Source: a virus
IMG/VR virus record: IMGVR_UViG_3300014911_000013
Coordinates: 1-41,753 of that record
Length of the DNA stretch: 41,753 nt
Reading direction: 5' to 3' (one strand)
The notes under the pieces are model-generated. The model searched no databases. It saw nothing but the letters and a program-made list of their open reading frames with translations, and was not told where the DNA came from. How positions within the stretch are numbered: the stretch's first letter is position 1; every line of letters begins with the position of its first letter. This document shows, piece by piece, positions 8,166-16,716 of this stretch. The position numbers and the translations under genes are program-made.

Positions 8166-8260
8166 GAAATTCCCCTTTATTTTTGAAGAAAGTGAATCTT
8201 ATAAAGTTATATATCGAACGCGCCTCTAATTTAAGGAGCGGATTGCTTGGCATTGTTTCC
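8166..8260 (-). promoter_or_regulatory. Conserved promoter/leader element, copy 2 (tandem)
   Basis: This is a tandem duplicate of copy 1, offset by 109 bp. It is almost identical over about 95 bases, including the flank AATGCCAAGCAATCCGCTCC (minus strand) that copy 3 lacks. It differs at the AATTTTG/AAATTAG stretch, one C/T change, and one fewer G in the G-run. It lies between the late-block hairpin and copy 1, in the same orientation. It probably gives a double promoter for the replication block. Confidence 0.55.
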
Positions 8261-8287
8261 TCGTAGCTCGCGCTCGCGCCGGAGGCG

Positions 8288-8327
8288 GAATCTGCACTCG
8301 GACGCCTCAATCTCCGAGTGCAGATTC
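8288..8327 (-). terminator. Hairpin closing the late (virion) block
   Basis: This is a perfect 15-bp inverted repeat (arms 8288-8302 and 8313-8327, 10-base loop), 38 bases after the lysin stop codon and just before promoter copy 2. There is no clear U-run on the minus-strand side, so intrinsic termination is plausible but not proven. Its position between two blocks supports a terminator or RNA 3'-end role. Confidence 0.6.
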
Positions 8328-8364
8328 TTTGCTCCCCGGCCTAGTAGGTCAAGCCGGCGGCGGG

Positions 8365-10380
8365 TTACCATTCAGCGGCTACGATCGCATCCCACTCGCC
8401 TTCTCGGCAGTACAGCCAGCCCAGCGCGAATCCCTGCGCGGCATACACGACCTGGTTGATCGTCACACGGTGCTCCGTCGTCACCGGCACGCCGAGTTCG
8501 AGGGCCCTGGCCCGCTTCGGAAACGCCGCCTCAGGGTTGTACGGGACTCCGCCCGGATAGAGATGGTTCCAGAGGTAGTTGCGGATGTTCTCTACGACAT
8601 CGCCTACCAGGTCGTGCTCGGGTTCCACCACCAGTGCGAATTCCACGTCCACATGGTAGTGGTCTGTACCCACCAGCATGCCCAGGCCGTAGACGGCGTC
8701 AGATGGTGTAGAAGGGCTGATGACCCACGTCGCGTGCGGCCCTGGTTCACCAGGGTCGTGGTACGCGCCCGTCCCCATGCCCGGGCCGACCTCGCCGTTG
8801 CTATTGGTATACGCGACCAGGTAATTCGGCTCCCAATCGAATGCCGTCGGGCTCGGGTTCTCCTGCGGCGCGTCGGGCCAGTGCCATGCCACAGCCCGTC
8901 CCACGTCTGGTTCCCCGTTCGAAGTGACCCGGATGATCTCAGCAGCGTCCCCACGCTTTTCGCGTATCGCTACCAGCCTGAAGACCTCGTGGTCAGGGTC
9001 TGCCTCAGCCCTGCGGATCTCAATTCCGTATGTAGCTTGCAGCTCCTCGAGGGCCACTTCGTTTCCTTGCCAGTCATATGCTTTCACCTGCACTTGTGTC
9101 TCTCCTATCGGATCTGTGATTGGCAAATCTGCCCCGCGCACATACATCGCGAGCTCCCGTTCTATCCCGCTGCCGACGACGTCGAACCCCCGCTGCCGCC
9201 AGTCGTGCGCGGCGCCCGTCTCGAAAATCGCCGCGCAAAGCACCTGGGGATCTTGCTGCAATTGGCTGTCGTACCACTTCAGCCACTCCAGGTACCTGCG
9301 CTCGTCGCCGAACTTACGAAACCCTGCGTGCGGCCCGCCATCGGCCGCCGCCCTGTCCCAACCGACCTCAGTGATGAGGATCGGCGGCACTCGCGGGAAC
9401 CCCTTCAGAGTCTCTAGCGCACGCCTGTAGCGCAGCGTCCGCCAGCCGTCGTCGGGCAGGGACGGCCACCAATATTCGTGGAGCCCTAAATAATCCCCCT
9501 GGATTAGTGCATCCTTGTAATAATCCCAGTGCTCCAGACGTGGCCAGCCGACAGAGAAATTCCCGACCACGACCTTGAAGCCCGCCGCGTGGAATAGCTC
9601 GCATAGCCGCGCTTCGAAGTCGTTGAGACTTCGCATATCGCTTTCAGTCCACGGGATGAATTCGTTGACGCTCTCTACGATGTTGGTGATGTGCCGCCAT
9701 CGCTCGTACGCGCGGATCGTGTGCTCGAAGAAGTGCACCGCTCCAGCCTCGCCCTGACGCACCCAGTCGTCGCGGCTATCGTCAGTCCACTCGCGTCGCC
9801 AGACCAGCGGTCGCGGCCTCCCCGCGGCATCGTAGTGTGCCAGTAGGGCCTGGACGGCGCCGGGTGACACGTTACCCATGACCTTCATCGCCGGATATAG
9901 CGCCTGCTGGAGATGGGCCGTGGCTTGTGGATACGCCTCCTGCACGTGCGCGCCAAGCTTCGTTTGGATAGTCTGCATCAAGAACTCCTCCTCGGCCAGT
10001 TCGCGATATTTACGCAGGAACGGTTGCCAGTATATGCGGTCGAACGCGTCGTCACCAGCGCTCCGCCAACCGCCGCTGTAGTCCTTCACAGCCGACCGCA
10101 GGTCGTCGCGACGGTGGTCAAGGCACTGCCGTAGGATGCGCGCGCTCCAGTCGGCGTTGACCGCGGGATCCAGCAGCTCCTCGCTGTTCGGGCGGTCTGA
10201 GAACGCTCCGCCGTAATCGCTCGGAATGACCTGCCCAAGGCCGGTGGCCAGCGTGTGTGGGTTCACCGCCCGTGCATCCCACCGGCTCTCGATCCACCAA
10301 AGTGCCAGCAGCACCAACGGCCCGACCTGGTGCGTCCGCGCCGCCCCCTGCGCGATCGGCAGCAGTTGCTCTAGCGTCAT
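8365..10380 (-). CDS. Multidomain lysin: lytic transglycosylase plus glycoside hydrolase domain
   Basis: This 671-residue protein starts at ATG 10380, coupled (ATGA) to the previous gene. Residues 1-130 match a soluble lytic transglycosylase: LLALWWIESRWDA with catalytic E31, then TGLGQVIPSDYG and KDYSGGW. Residues ~230-400 look like a clan-A TIM-barrel glycoside hydrolase: VESVNE (E240, acid/base candidate) and ILITEVGW (E338, nucleophile candidate), with a YLGLHEYW strand between. The last ~230 residues form a further beta-rich region with GLGMLVGTDHYHVDV. No signal peptide or membrane helix is seen. It is the last gene of the late block, after the fibre. It could be an endolysin or a virion-bound wall-degrading enzyme; its position after tail genes fits either. 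Confidence 0.8.
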   Translation of the reverse strand: MTLEQLLPIAQGAARTHQVGPLVLLALWWIESRWDARAVNPHTLATGLGQVIPSDYGGAFSDRPNSEELLDPAVNADWSARILRQCLDHRRDDLRSAVKDYSGGWRSAGDDAFDRIYWQPFLRKYRELAEEEFLMQTIQTKLGAHVQEAYPQATAHLQQALYPAMKVMGNVSPGAVQALLAHYDAAGRPRPLVWRREWTDDSRDDWVRQGEAGAVHFFEHTIRAYERWRHITNIVESVNEFIPWTESDMRSLNDFEARLCELFHAAGFKVVVGNFSVGWPRLEHWDYYKDALIQGDYLGLHEYWWPSLPDDGWRTLRYRRALETLKGFPRVPPILITEVGWDRAAADGGPHAGFRKFGDERRYLEWLKWYDSQLQQDPQVLCAAIFETGAAHDWRQRGFDVVGSGIERELAMYVRGADLPITDPIGETQVQVKAYDWQGNEVALEELQATYGIEIRRAEADPDHEVFRLVAIREKRGDAAEIIRVTSNGEPDVGRAVAWHWPDAPQENPSPTAFDWEPNYLVAYTNSNGEVGPGMGTGAYHDPGEPGPHATWVISPSTPSDAVYGLGMLVGTDHYHVDVEFALVVEPEHDLVGDVVENIRNYLWNHLYPGGVPYNPEAAFPKRARALELGVPVTTEHRVTINQVVYAAQGFALGWLYCREGEWDAIVAAEW

Positions 10381-10721
10381 TCGTCAGCCTCGTCGTCTTC
10401 TAGCTTAATCCCCAGCTGCTCGCAGAGATCAAGCACCTCGCGGCCGGACGCGGCGGGCCAGTCCTGCTTGGCCTCGACTCTCTGCTTGAGGAACGCGGCC
10501 AGATTGCGATCTTTGACCTCGATGTCCCATCTCTTGTTAGGATCGTTCCAGGTGAATCCTGTCGGAGTCGACCGCAGGCCGACCTCCTCCTGCTCGTCTT
10601 CGCTCATTTCGAGCAAGTCAATTAGCTTCAACGCCTTGTTGATCGTCCGCAGGTCGCCTTGGACAGAGTTCACAAGCATGAGCAGTTGCAACCGCTGCCA
10701 TGTCGTTAGATTGAGCTTCAT
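10377..10721 (-). CDS. Small conserved protein between fibre and lysin
   Basis: This 114-residue protein starts at ATG 10721 with GGGAGG six bases upstream. It opens LTTWQRLQLLMLVNSVQGDL, then a helical region rich in Leu/Glu, TGFTWND and DIEVKD segments, and an acidic end. It has no membrane segment. It is coupled to the lysin by a four-base ATGA overlap. The pattern looks like small proteins found near tail and lysis genes in other phages, but I know no function. A tail accessory, chaperone or lysis-control protein are all possible. Confidence 0.7.
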   Translation of the reverse strand: MKLNLTTWQRLQLLMLVNSVQGDLRTINKALKLIDLLEMSEDEQEEVGLRSTPTGFTWNDPNKRWDIEVKDRNLAAFLKQRVEAKQDWPAASGREVLDLCEQLGIKLEDDEADE

Positions 10722-10757
10722 CTCTACCTCCCTTGTGTGTATCGTTACAACAGCTGA

Positions 10758-13700
10758 TTAGCTGGCTGCTGCTAATCCGTGATGCTTTAGACATTCATTG
10801 ATTTGGCTGAGAAGTCGCCTTTCCTCATCACCATAAGTAGTATCAGGCTCTATGTCAAAGGCGCTATTTACATAGCGGCCATATACTACTCTGACACCAT
10901 TTACAAAATAAGCCCCTGAGCAATTGACATTACCGCTTACATCCAGCTGATGCTCGGGATCGAAATTACCGATACCAACCTTGCCGTTGAGAGTCATATA
11001 GATAGCGGTCTTGTCTATATCAGCTCCGGTTGCTACTATAATCCTACCCACATACGGTGCGCCGTGCGGAGCCTCTAGCCGGATGCTCCCTATTCCGTCT
11101 CTCTTTGCTCGTATCCTTGTCACAGCGTTTTTCCATACATCCAAATCCACGGCTGGAGAATATGTCCCAACACCGACATGTCCATCAGGATCGATGAATA
11201 AGGCGTCACTGCTTCCGTCATTTGTCAGCATGCGGATGTCATCTGCTTCTAAGGTCAGACGCCCATAGTTCAATCCCTTTTTGACCTTGATTGTCAGATA
11301 TCCCTCGCCTCCGGCGGGCCCACTGCTCTGAGCTATGTAGGCGACGGCATCGTCAAGAATATCCGAACCCCACTTGATCGCTCGGACATCATTGAACCCC
11401 CAGCCTGCTTGTAGCTTAATGCCCTTGGAATTCAGTTCGACTGCGCCTCCTCCTGCCATAGCCTTGCCAGTGGTGGCTTCGATGTAGAACTCTTTGGTGG
11501 TGGCGTCGCTGTAACCAGCAAGTTCACTGCTGCTTATTTCGATACGCGCTCCTCCAGGAATACCGACTGTAAGCTGACCATCGCAGGGATAGAATTCAAC
11601 ATCGTCAAAATACACAGTGGCCGCGTTGTCAGAGTCAATGTTCAAGGCAACTCTCGCGTAGCGTACTCCGTTGGGAGCAGTCGTTACTACCTCTTTTTTC
11701 TCCCAAGAGGTGCTGGCTGGAGAGACAATAGTCAGACTACCAATGACGGAACCAACGCGGTCATACCACTTTACACGGGCCCCCGCACCGCCCGTTCCAG
11801 TGCTATTCCTCACCCAAGCTGCTAAGTAGTAATTGCGACCCTCTTCTACGTAGATTGGTAAGGTATCTACTACTTCATAGCCGTTGACACCATCACCAGT
11901 AGCCTTTAGGCTATATCCGCCAGAGTGAGCTACTGTGTCATCAACCGTGGGAGTAAGTTCACGAATTCTCCACTCTGTTGTATCTCCTGTTTCGAATCCC
12001 GAGTTGGCTACAGCATTATGGCCACGCACGTTGATCTTGTTAGCAGTGATCGAGTGGGCATATATCTTGCCACCATCTATAAGGGTATAATCCTCGCTGT
12101 GTCGCCAATCGTCCGGTGACGTTGAACCTGAGATCAAGATGCGACCAGGTTCGATTAGAGTGGACGCTAAGTTGATCTTGTCTACAACCGTGTCAGCATC
12201 GACATTGCTCATGTCGGTTTTGGCTGCATCACCGCCGGTGACATATATCTGGCCCTGGACGATAAGAGCTGAACCGTTCCATTCGATCCGGTTGTCCCCG
12301 CTAGCATTGCCGAACCAGAAAGTTCCATCGGATGCGATATTGACCCGTTGAGTTGTGGCATCATATGCTTTGAGGCCATCATTGTCGATCTCGACTCGTG
12401 CACCGCCAGGAGAACCTACTAGTATTCGTCCATCTGCTAAATAGAACTCAGCGTCGTCGAAGTAGACGTTTGCGGTGTTCCCCGCCCGAATAGTCAGAAC
12501 AAACCATGCAGTTGTTGCTCCTGTGGGAGCTGTAACAACTGCTTCTTTTTTTGTCCAGGATGTTGAAGCACCGCTATAAGCTTGAGAGTAACTAATTACG
12601 GAGCCATCCTTGTCTCGCCATGTGATATAGCAACCCGCACTACCAGTTCCGGTGCTGTTGCGCACCCAAACACCGAAGTAGTACTTGCGTCCTTCTTCTA
12701 CTGCGAAACCTGTCTGTCTCGCTGGTATCACCTCAGAACCAGAGCTTCCCGTCGCTACTATCGAGTATTTACCGTTGTGAGGATTATACGTAGCGATACT
12801 ACCGGCTAGAGGATCCCAGGACGAGAGATCGCCGGTTTCGAATCCAGGATTTCCGAGCCAGTTTGCTCCATGAGCCAATAGAGCACTGGCTGTCACGGTG
12901 TTCGCATAGATATCTCCACCGTCAATCTTCGTAGTGTCGGTGGGATAAGCCCAGCCCGCCATGTCGTCCGCTGGCACGTCGTCGCTTCCGATGTAGACCA
13001 CGCCGTTGGCGTCAACTCTGAACCGTGGGTCGCTGGAGTTTGGCCCTAGCCAGAACAGAATGTCGCTACCTGACGCTGTTGGTAGCACCTCGCCTCGCAC
13101 GTTATCAGATGCGTCCACCCACTGCTGTTTGAGCCCGTGTATAATGGCGTTCTGGTCACTCAACAAGACATAATGGTCACTGTCCTTACCTGCCCAAAGA
13201 CCGTACTGCGCGCCGAGACCAGCCAGACCGTCTAGCTGCCCCAGACGCACGTGCGCCGTGTGGTTGGCGCCCGTGAATGGATCTGCTCCCTCCCAACTAA
13301 CCACGTCCAGGTACGGCGCGTAGTTGAGGTCAGCAGTGGCGAGCAAATAGCCCTGCCCGCTCTGGCCGTAGTCCGCCACCGCTACGCCCGCTTGGATCGT
13401 CACGCCTACGGAGCCGCTCTTGTGCGTGTACGTGTACCGCTGAGTGCCATCGCCCATGTCCGTCGGGTTGGTGACAACGCCCCACACGTCATACACGCCG
13501 TTGACGTACTCGCTCTTGATACGCACCCAATCGTTAGCGCTAAACAGGAAGCCGCCACCAGGTGGGTCGGTGATGTAGATGTAGGTGGTTCCATCGACCG
13601 CCGGCGTGGTGAAGTCCGCCGCCAGCTTGCCGCTGCTCTTGAAGATGCCCAACGTGCCTGCGTGCGCTTCTATCAGGTCTTTGACGAATACCGTGCAGTG

Positions 13701-15320
13701 CAGTTCGCCACGGATCCATGCGTTAGCGAATTCAACGTCGCCGTCGTGTGCAATCTGCCAGCCCTTGATCCCACTTTGGAAGTTAGCCGATTCGAGATCC
13801 CCCGCCTCGTTCACCTGGATCAGCGCGGTGCCGCCCTCGTCCTGCACCTCCCAGAGATTGGCAGTCTGGCTTCCGCTATTGCGCCGAACTGTGATGCCCT
13901 TGCGATCGTCGGCGCCAGTCCTCACGCCCAGGGCACCGTAGGTGCTTAGATCAGTACCAGCGTTGATACCGACCTTGTCGGCCGATGCGTCTACGAACAG
14001 CGTGTCCGTATCTACTGCAAGATCGTCATCCACCACGAGCGCGCCAGGCGTCCTCAGGATATTCGCTGCACTTCGATACAGCTGGGCATCTCCGCCGAGG
14101 AGGATGCCAGCGGCACTCCCCTGCGCAGGAAGTCTGAGCTGGCGGTTCGCGGTCAGCTCGAGGGCCGTGGCCCAGCTGCTGCCGTCATATGCCTCGATTG
14201 CGAAAGTCCGACCGGCGGCCGCGGCATTCGTGTAGTAGACAATGTTGACATTCCCACCATCGGTGGCGTGGTCGCCGCCGTAAAGCTCGATGTAGCCGCC
14301 GACCTGGTTGAAGCCGCCGAAGATCGAGATCGCCGACGCCGCGTCGCCGGACATGATTGTATCGACGGTCAAGTCCTGGTCTACTACGAGTGAATCCGGC
14401 GTCCTCAAGACGTTCGATGCGTCTCGATAGAGCTGAGTGTCTCCGCCGATGAACAGGCCATTGCTCGAACCCTGACCAGATATGCTGATAGTGCTGGTGG
14501 CTACCAGGTCTGGCAGGTTCAACGTCCCCGTCATTGTGTCGCCGGATTTTCTGACGAACAGATGCGAGAACGCCGCCGCGGCCACACGGAGTGCTACCCT
14601 GCTGTTGTAATCGCCCTCGCAGTAGAGTGTGACGGTAACATCGTTCCCAGAACCAGACACGTTCGCAAACAGCTTCAAGATCAGCCGATCGGACGTGTCG
14701 AGGTCAATGTCATTGGACACCGATGCGCTAAGAACCAGCTGGCTCAACGAGGATGAAAGTTCGTTGCTCTCCTCGCTGGTCATCAGTAAGGTCTCTGAGC
14801 CGAGCGCGTTGCGCTTATAAAGCTGCCAGTACAGCCTCGCGGTCTTGTTGCCTGATGCGAGCGCGAAGAACGTAGCGGTGTAGACGCCCAGGGACAAGAA
14901 CTCCAGTGACGGCTGCTCGCTCTCGGTGGCGAACGACCAGAGAAGTTGACCATCGCCGACCCCCAGCGGGCTGGAGACGAGGGTAGAAGCACTCTCGCCC
15001 GTCTCCTCGGGGAAGAGTGTGTAGTAGCCGCCGATATCGGAGCCGTTGTCTGATAAGAAGAAAGCCCAAGTAGATGCCGCGACCCCAATGTCAACATAGT
15101 TCTTCGTCGCGGCGTCCTGGTCTGCCTCGGGATCTTCCAAGTCTGTGATCTTGTGATCGCCCATTGAGAGATCGTCGGTCATCGGATCATTGCTGGCATC
15201 GAGCTTCAGATACGTACCGCTGAGATCCGGAATGTCCGATGTGGTGATGGTAGATATTATCTCAGTAGAGCTCTCCGTGATGGGCAGGTCGATCTCGCGT
15301 GGAGTTCTGCTCTTAGGCAT
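10758..15320 (-). CDS. Long tail fibre / receptor-binding protein with two carbohydrate-binding-like modules
   Basis: This 1520-residue protein starts at ATG 15320, overlapping the previous stop. The N-terminal part has fibre hallmarks: ATKNYVD, KSGDTMTGTLNLPD, and paired repeats GGDTQLYRDASNVLRTP and GGDAQLYRSAANILRTP. A middle segment has GWQIAHDGDVEFANAWIRG. Two similar ~145-residue modules follow at about 820-965 and 1105-1250, each beginning N-P/S-GFETGD, containing VEEGR-YY and VRNSTGTG, and ending VYFDD; these look like CBM4/9-type jelly rolls. The C-terminal ~130 residues (VGVGTYSPAVDLDV, VGIGNFDPEHQLDVSG) resemble fibre ends. Residues ~790-1520 are encoded by clearly less GC-rich DNA. 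Role: host-surface recognition. Confidence 0.85.
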   Translation of the reverse strand: MPKSRTPREIDLPITESSTEIISTITTSDIPDLSGTYLKLDASNDPMTDDLSMGDHKITDLEDPEADQDAATKNYVDIGVAASTWAFFLSDNGSDIGGYYTLFPEETGESASTLVSSPLGVGDGQLLWSFATESEQPSLEFLSLGVYTATFFALASGNKTARLYWQLYKRNALGSETLLMTSEESNELSSSLSQLVLSASVSNDIDLDTSDRLILKLFANVSGSGNDVTVTLYCEGDYNSRVALRVAAAAFSHLFVRKSGDTMTGTLNLPDLVATSTISISGQGSSNGLFIGGDTQLYRDASNVLRTPDSLVVDQDLTVDTIMSGDAASAISIFGGFNQVGGYIELYGGDHATDGGNVNIVYYTNAAAAGRTFAIEAYDGSSWATALELTANRQLRLPAQGSAAGILLGGDAQLYRSAANILRTPGALVVDDDLAVDTDTLFVDASADKVGINAGTDLSTYGALGVRTGADDRKGITVRRNSGSQTANLWEVQDEGGTALIQVNEAGDLESANFQSGIKGWQIAHDGDVEFANAWIRGELHCTVFVKDLIEAHAGTLGIFKSSGKLAADFTTPAVDGTTYIYITDPPGGGFLFSANDWVRIKSEYVNGVYDVWGVVTNPTDMGDGTQRYTYTHKSGSVGVTIQAGVAVADYGQSGQGYLLATADLNYAPYLDVVSWEGADPFTGANHTAHVRLGQLDGLAGLGAQYGLWAGKDSDHYVLLSDQNAIIHGLKQQWVDASDNVRGEVLPTASGSDILFWLGPNSSDPRFRVDANGVVYIGSDDVPADDMAGWAYPTDTTKIDGGDIYANTVTASALLAHGANWLGNPGFETGDLSSWDPLAGSIATYNPHNGKYSIVATGSSGSEVIPARQTGFAVEEGRKYYFGVWVRNSTGTGSAGCYITWRDKDGSVISYSQAYSGASTSWTKKEAVVTAPTGATTAWFVLTIRAGNTANVYFDDAEFYLADGRILVGSPGGARVEIDNDGLKAYDATTQRVNIASDGTFWFGNASGDNRIEWNGSALIVQGQIYVTGGDAAKTDMSNVDADTVVDKINLASTLIEPGRILISGSTSPDDWRHSEDYTLIDGGKIYAHSITANKINVRGHNAVANSGFETGDTTEWRIRELTPTVDDTVAHSGGYSLKATGDGVNGYEVVDTLPIYVEEGRNYYLAAWVRNSTGTGGAGARVKWYDRVGSVIGSLTIVSPASTSWEKKEVVTTAPNGVRYARVALNIDSDNAATVYFDDVEFYPCDGQLTVGIPGGARIEISSSELAGYSDATTKEFYIEATTGKAMAGGGAVELNSKGIKLQAGWGFNDVRAIKWGSDILDDAVAYIAQSSGPAGGEGYLTIKVKKGLNYGRLTLEADDIRMLTNDGSSDALFIDPDGHVGVGTYSPAVDLDVWKNAVTRIRAKRDGIGSIRLEAPHGAPYVGRIIVATGADIDKTAIYMTLNGKVGIGNFDPEHQLDVSGNVNCSGAYFVNGVRVVYGRYVNSAFDIEPDTTYGDEERRLLSQINECLKHHGLAAAS

Positions 15321-16716
15321 CGTAGTCCTCGTACGCGCACATTATCCAATTCTCATTCTCGTCCTGAATCTCATATTCCATTCCGTAGCTCAGCCAGGAT
15401 ATTTTGTCGAGATCTATCACGCTCGCCTCCCCGTCCGTGTCCGGGAGCCGATATGACAGGCTGCCATCGGCGCTCATTAGCGGGACGGCGCCCTGGCTTC
15501 GATAGCGCAAGTAACGCCATCGGTGAGTGAGCCGAACTCGGTAGTGATGCACCCCCCGCATGTAGGCCGAGTACCCGATATCTGGGTCACCAGGTGGCGC
15601 CGGACGCAGCAGTTGGTGCGGCTGGAAGTGATGTATCATCCACAGGGGACTCTCGCGGGAAGCATCCGGGTAGCAGTCGCTAAGGCTCCCCGCGATCACG
15701 TTCAGAGGTGCCGCCGCCAGCCGGTCGCCGTGCGCGAACGTTGCAGGGACGTGCGTCCGAGTCTCCGAGTCCAGGTCGTGGATATAGATCGTGTTGATCC
15801 CCACGAACGGCCCGTCCGGATAGATCCCCAGCTCAATCTGATAGCGCTCTCCTACGGTCAGCCCGTAAGCAGACAGATCGATGTCCCCGGAATAATCCCC
15901 GTCGGCGACGAAGTCCGCGAGCGGATTGCCCCCATTGAGTCGGCTATACCCCGTCACTGGGTATTTCTCCTCGTTCAGGAAGATCCTCACAAGATCCCCC
16001 GCCTCCATGCCCCACGTAGACAGGTTGTAATGGAGCGCCTTGCGCCCGTCGTAGACGAAACTCCATCGGAATAACGGCTCATAAGCATCTGGTTGCTCGT
16101 GATTGACCGTCCCGACAATGCTCCCGTAAGCGGGCTGCTTCGCGCGATCGTACAGATACTCCGACATCTGCTTCAGCGCGTTGAAGTCCGCTGCCGTCGG
16201 CTCGTTCCCGACCCCATCTGCGAACAGAGGGACGGAGCCTGGCCACGCGGTCAGGCCCACCTCGCCCTTCATCCAGGCCCGCGCGACGAGGGTGCACTCG
16301 CCCCCGCCAACGTAGAACCGTAACCGTAAGATGCCGTCCGACGGCAGGTCGAGGCCGGAGCAATCGAATTCGTTGTTCTCGACTCCGTTGAACCACCGAT
16401 CCCCGGCGTTCCCGTCCGACGCGATGGTCGTCCAGTTTCCTGAGCTGTTTACATACTCAAGATACGCCGCGCCGGATTCCCCCAAGTTGATCCGCGCGGA
16501 GAATACCAGCGTCGGATGCTCCGAGCGGTATTTCGTTTCACCAGCCCAGACCGTCGCGGGCGAGTACCAGCTCCATGTCTGGCGTTGCAGATACTGGATC
16601 GCGTGCGCCTGGCCGTATATCCAGTTCGCGCGCCTGGTCAAGGCGTTCAGCCACGTTGACGCCCCAAGGAATTCTCCATCGGTTAATTCGCGTAGTCCTG
16701 GCCACGCATGCAGCAT
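15313..16716 (-). CDS. Tail tip / baseplate structural protein
   Basis: This 467-residue protein is taken from ATG 16716, which shares its A with the upstream TGA stop and lies 11 bases after GGGAGG; a GTG at 16728 would sit on top of that site. Near the start, LTDGEFLGASTWLNALTRRANW resembles the opening of tail proteins that precede fibres. The rest is beta-rich, with no catalytic motif I recognise. Position between a hub-like protein and the fibre makes it a tail-tip or fibre-attachment protein. It might carry a sugar-binding fold, which I cannot show from sequence alone. Confidence 0.65.
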   Translation of the reverse strand: MLHAWPGLRELTDGEFLGASTWLNALTRRANWIYGQAHAIQYLQRQTWSWYSPATVWAGETKYRSEHPTLVFSARINLGESGAAYLEYVNSSGNWTTIASDGNAGDRWFNGVENNEFDCSGLDLPSDGILRLRFYVGGGECTLVARAWMKGEVGLTAWPGSVPLFADGVGNEPTAADFNALKQMSEYLYDRAKQPAYGSIVGTVNHEQPDAYEPLFRWSFVYDGRKALHYNLSTWGMEAGDLVRIFLNEEKYPVTGYSRLNGGNPLADFVADGDYSGDIDLSAYGLTVGERYQIELGIYPDGPFVGINTIYIHDLDSETRTHVPATFAHGDRLAAAPLNVIAGSLSDCYPDASRESPLWMIHHFQPHQLLRPAPPGDPDIGYSAYMRGVHHYRVRLTHRWRYLRYRSQGAVPLMSADGSLSYRLPDTDGEASVIDLDKISWLSYGMEYEIQDENENWIMCAYEDYDA

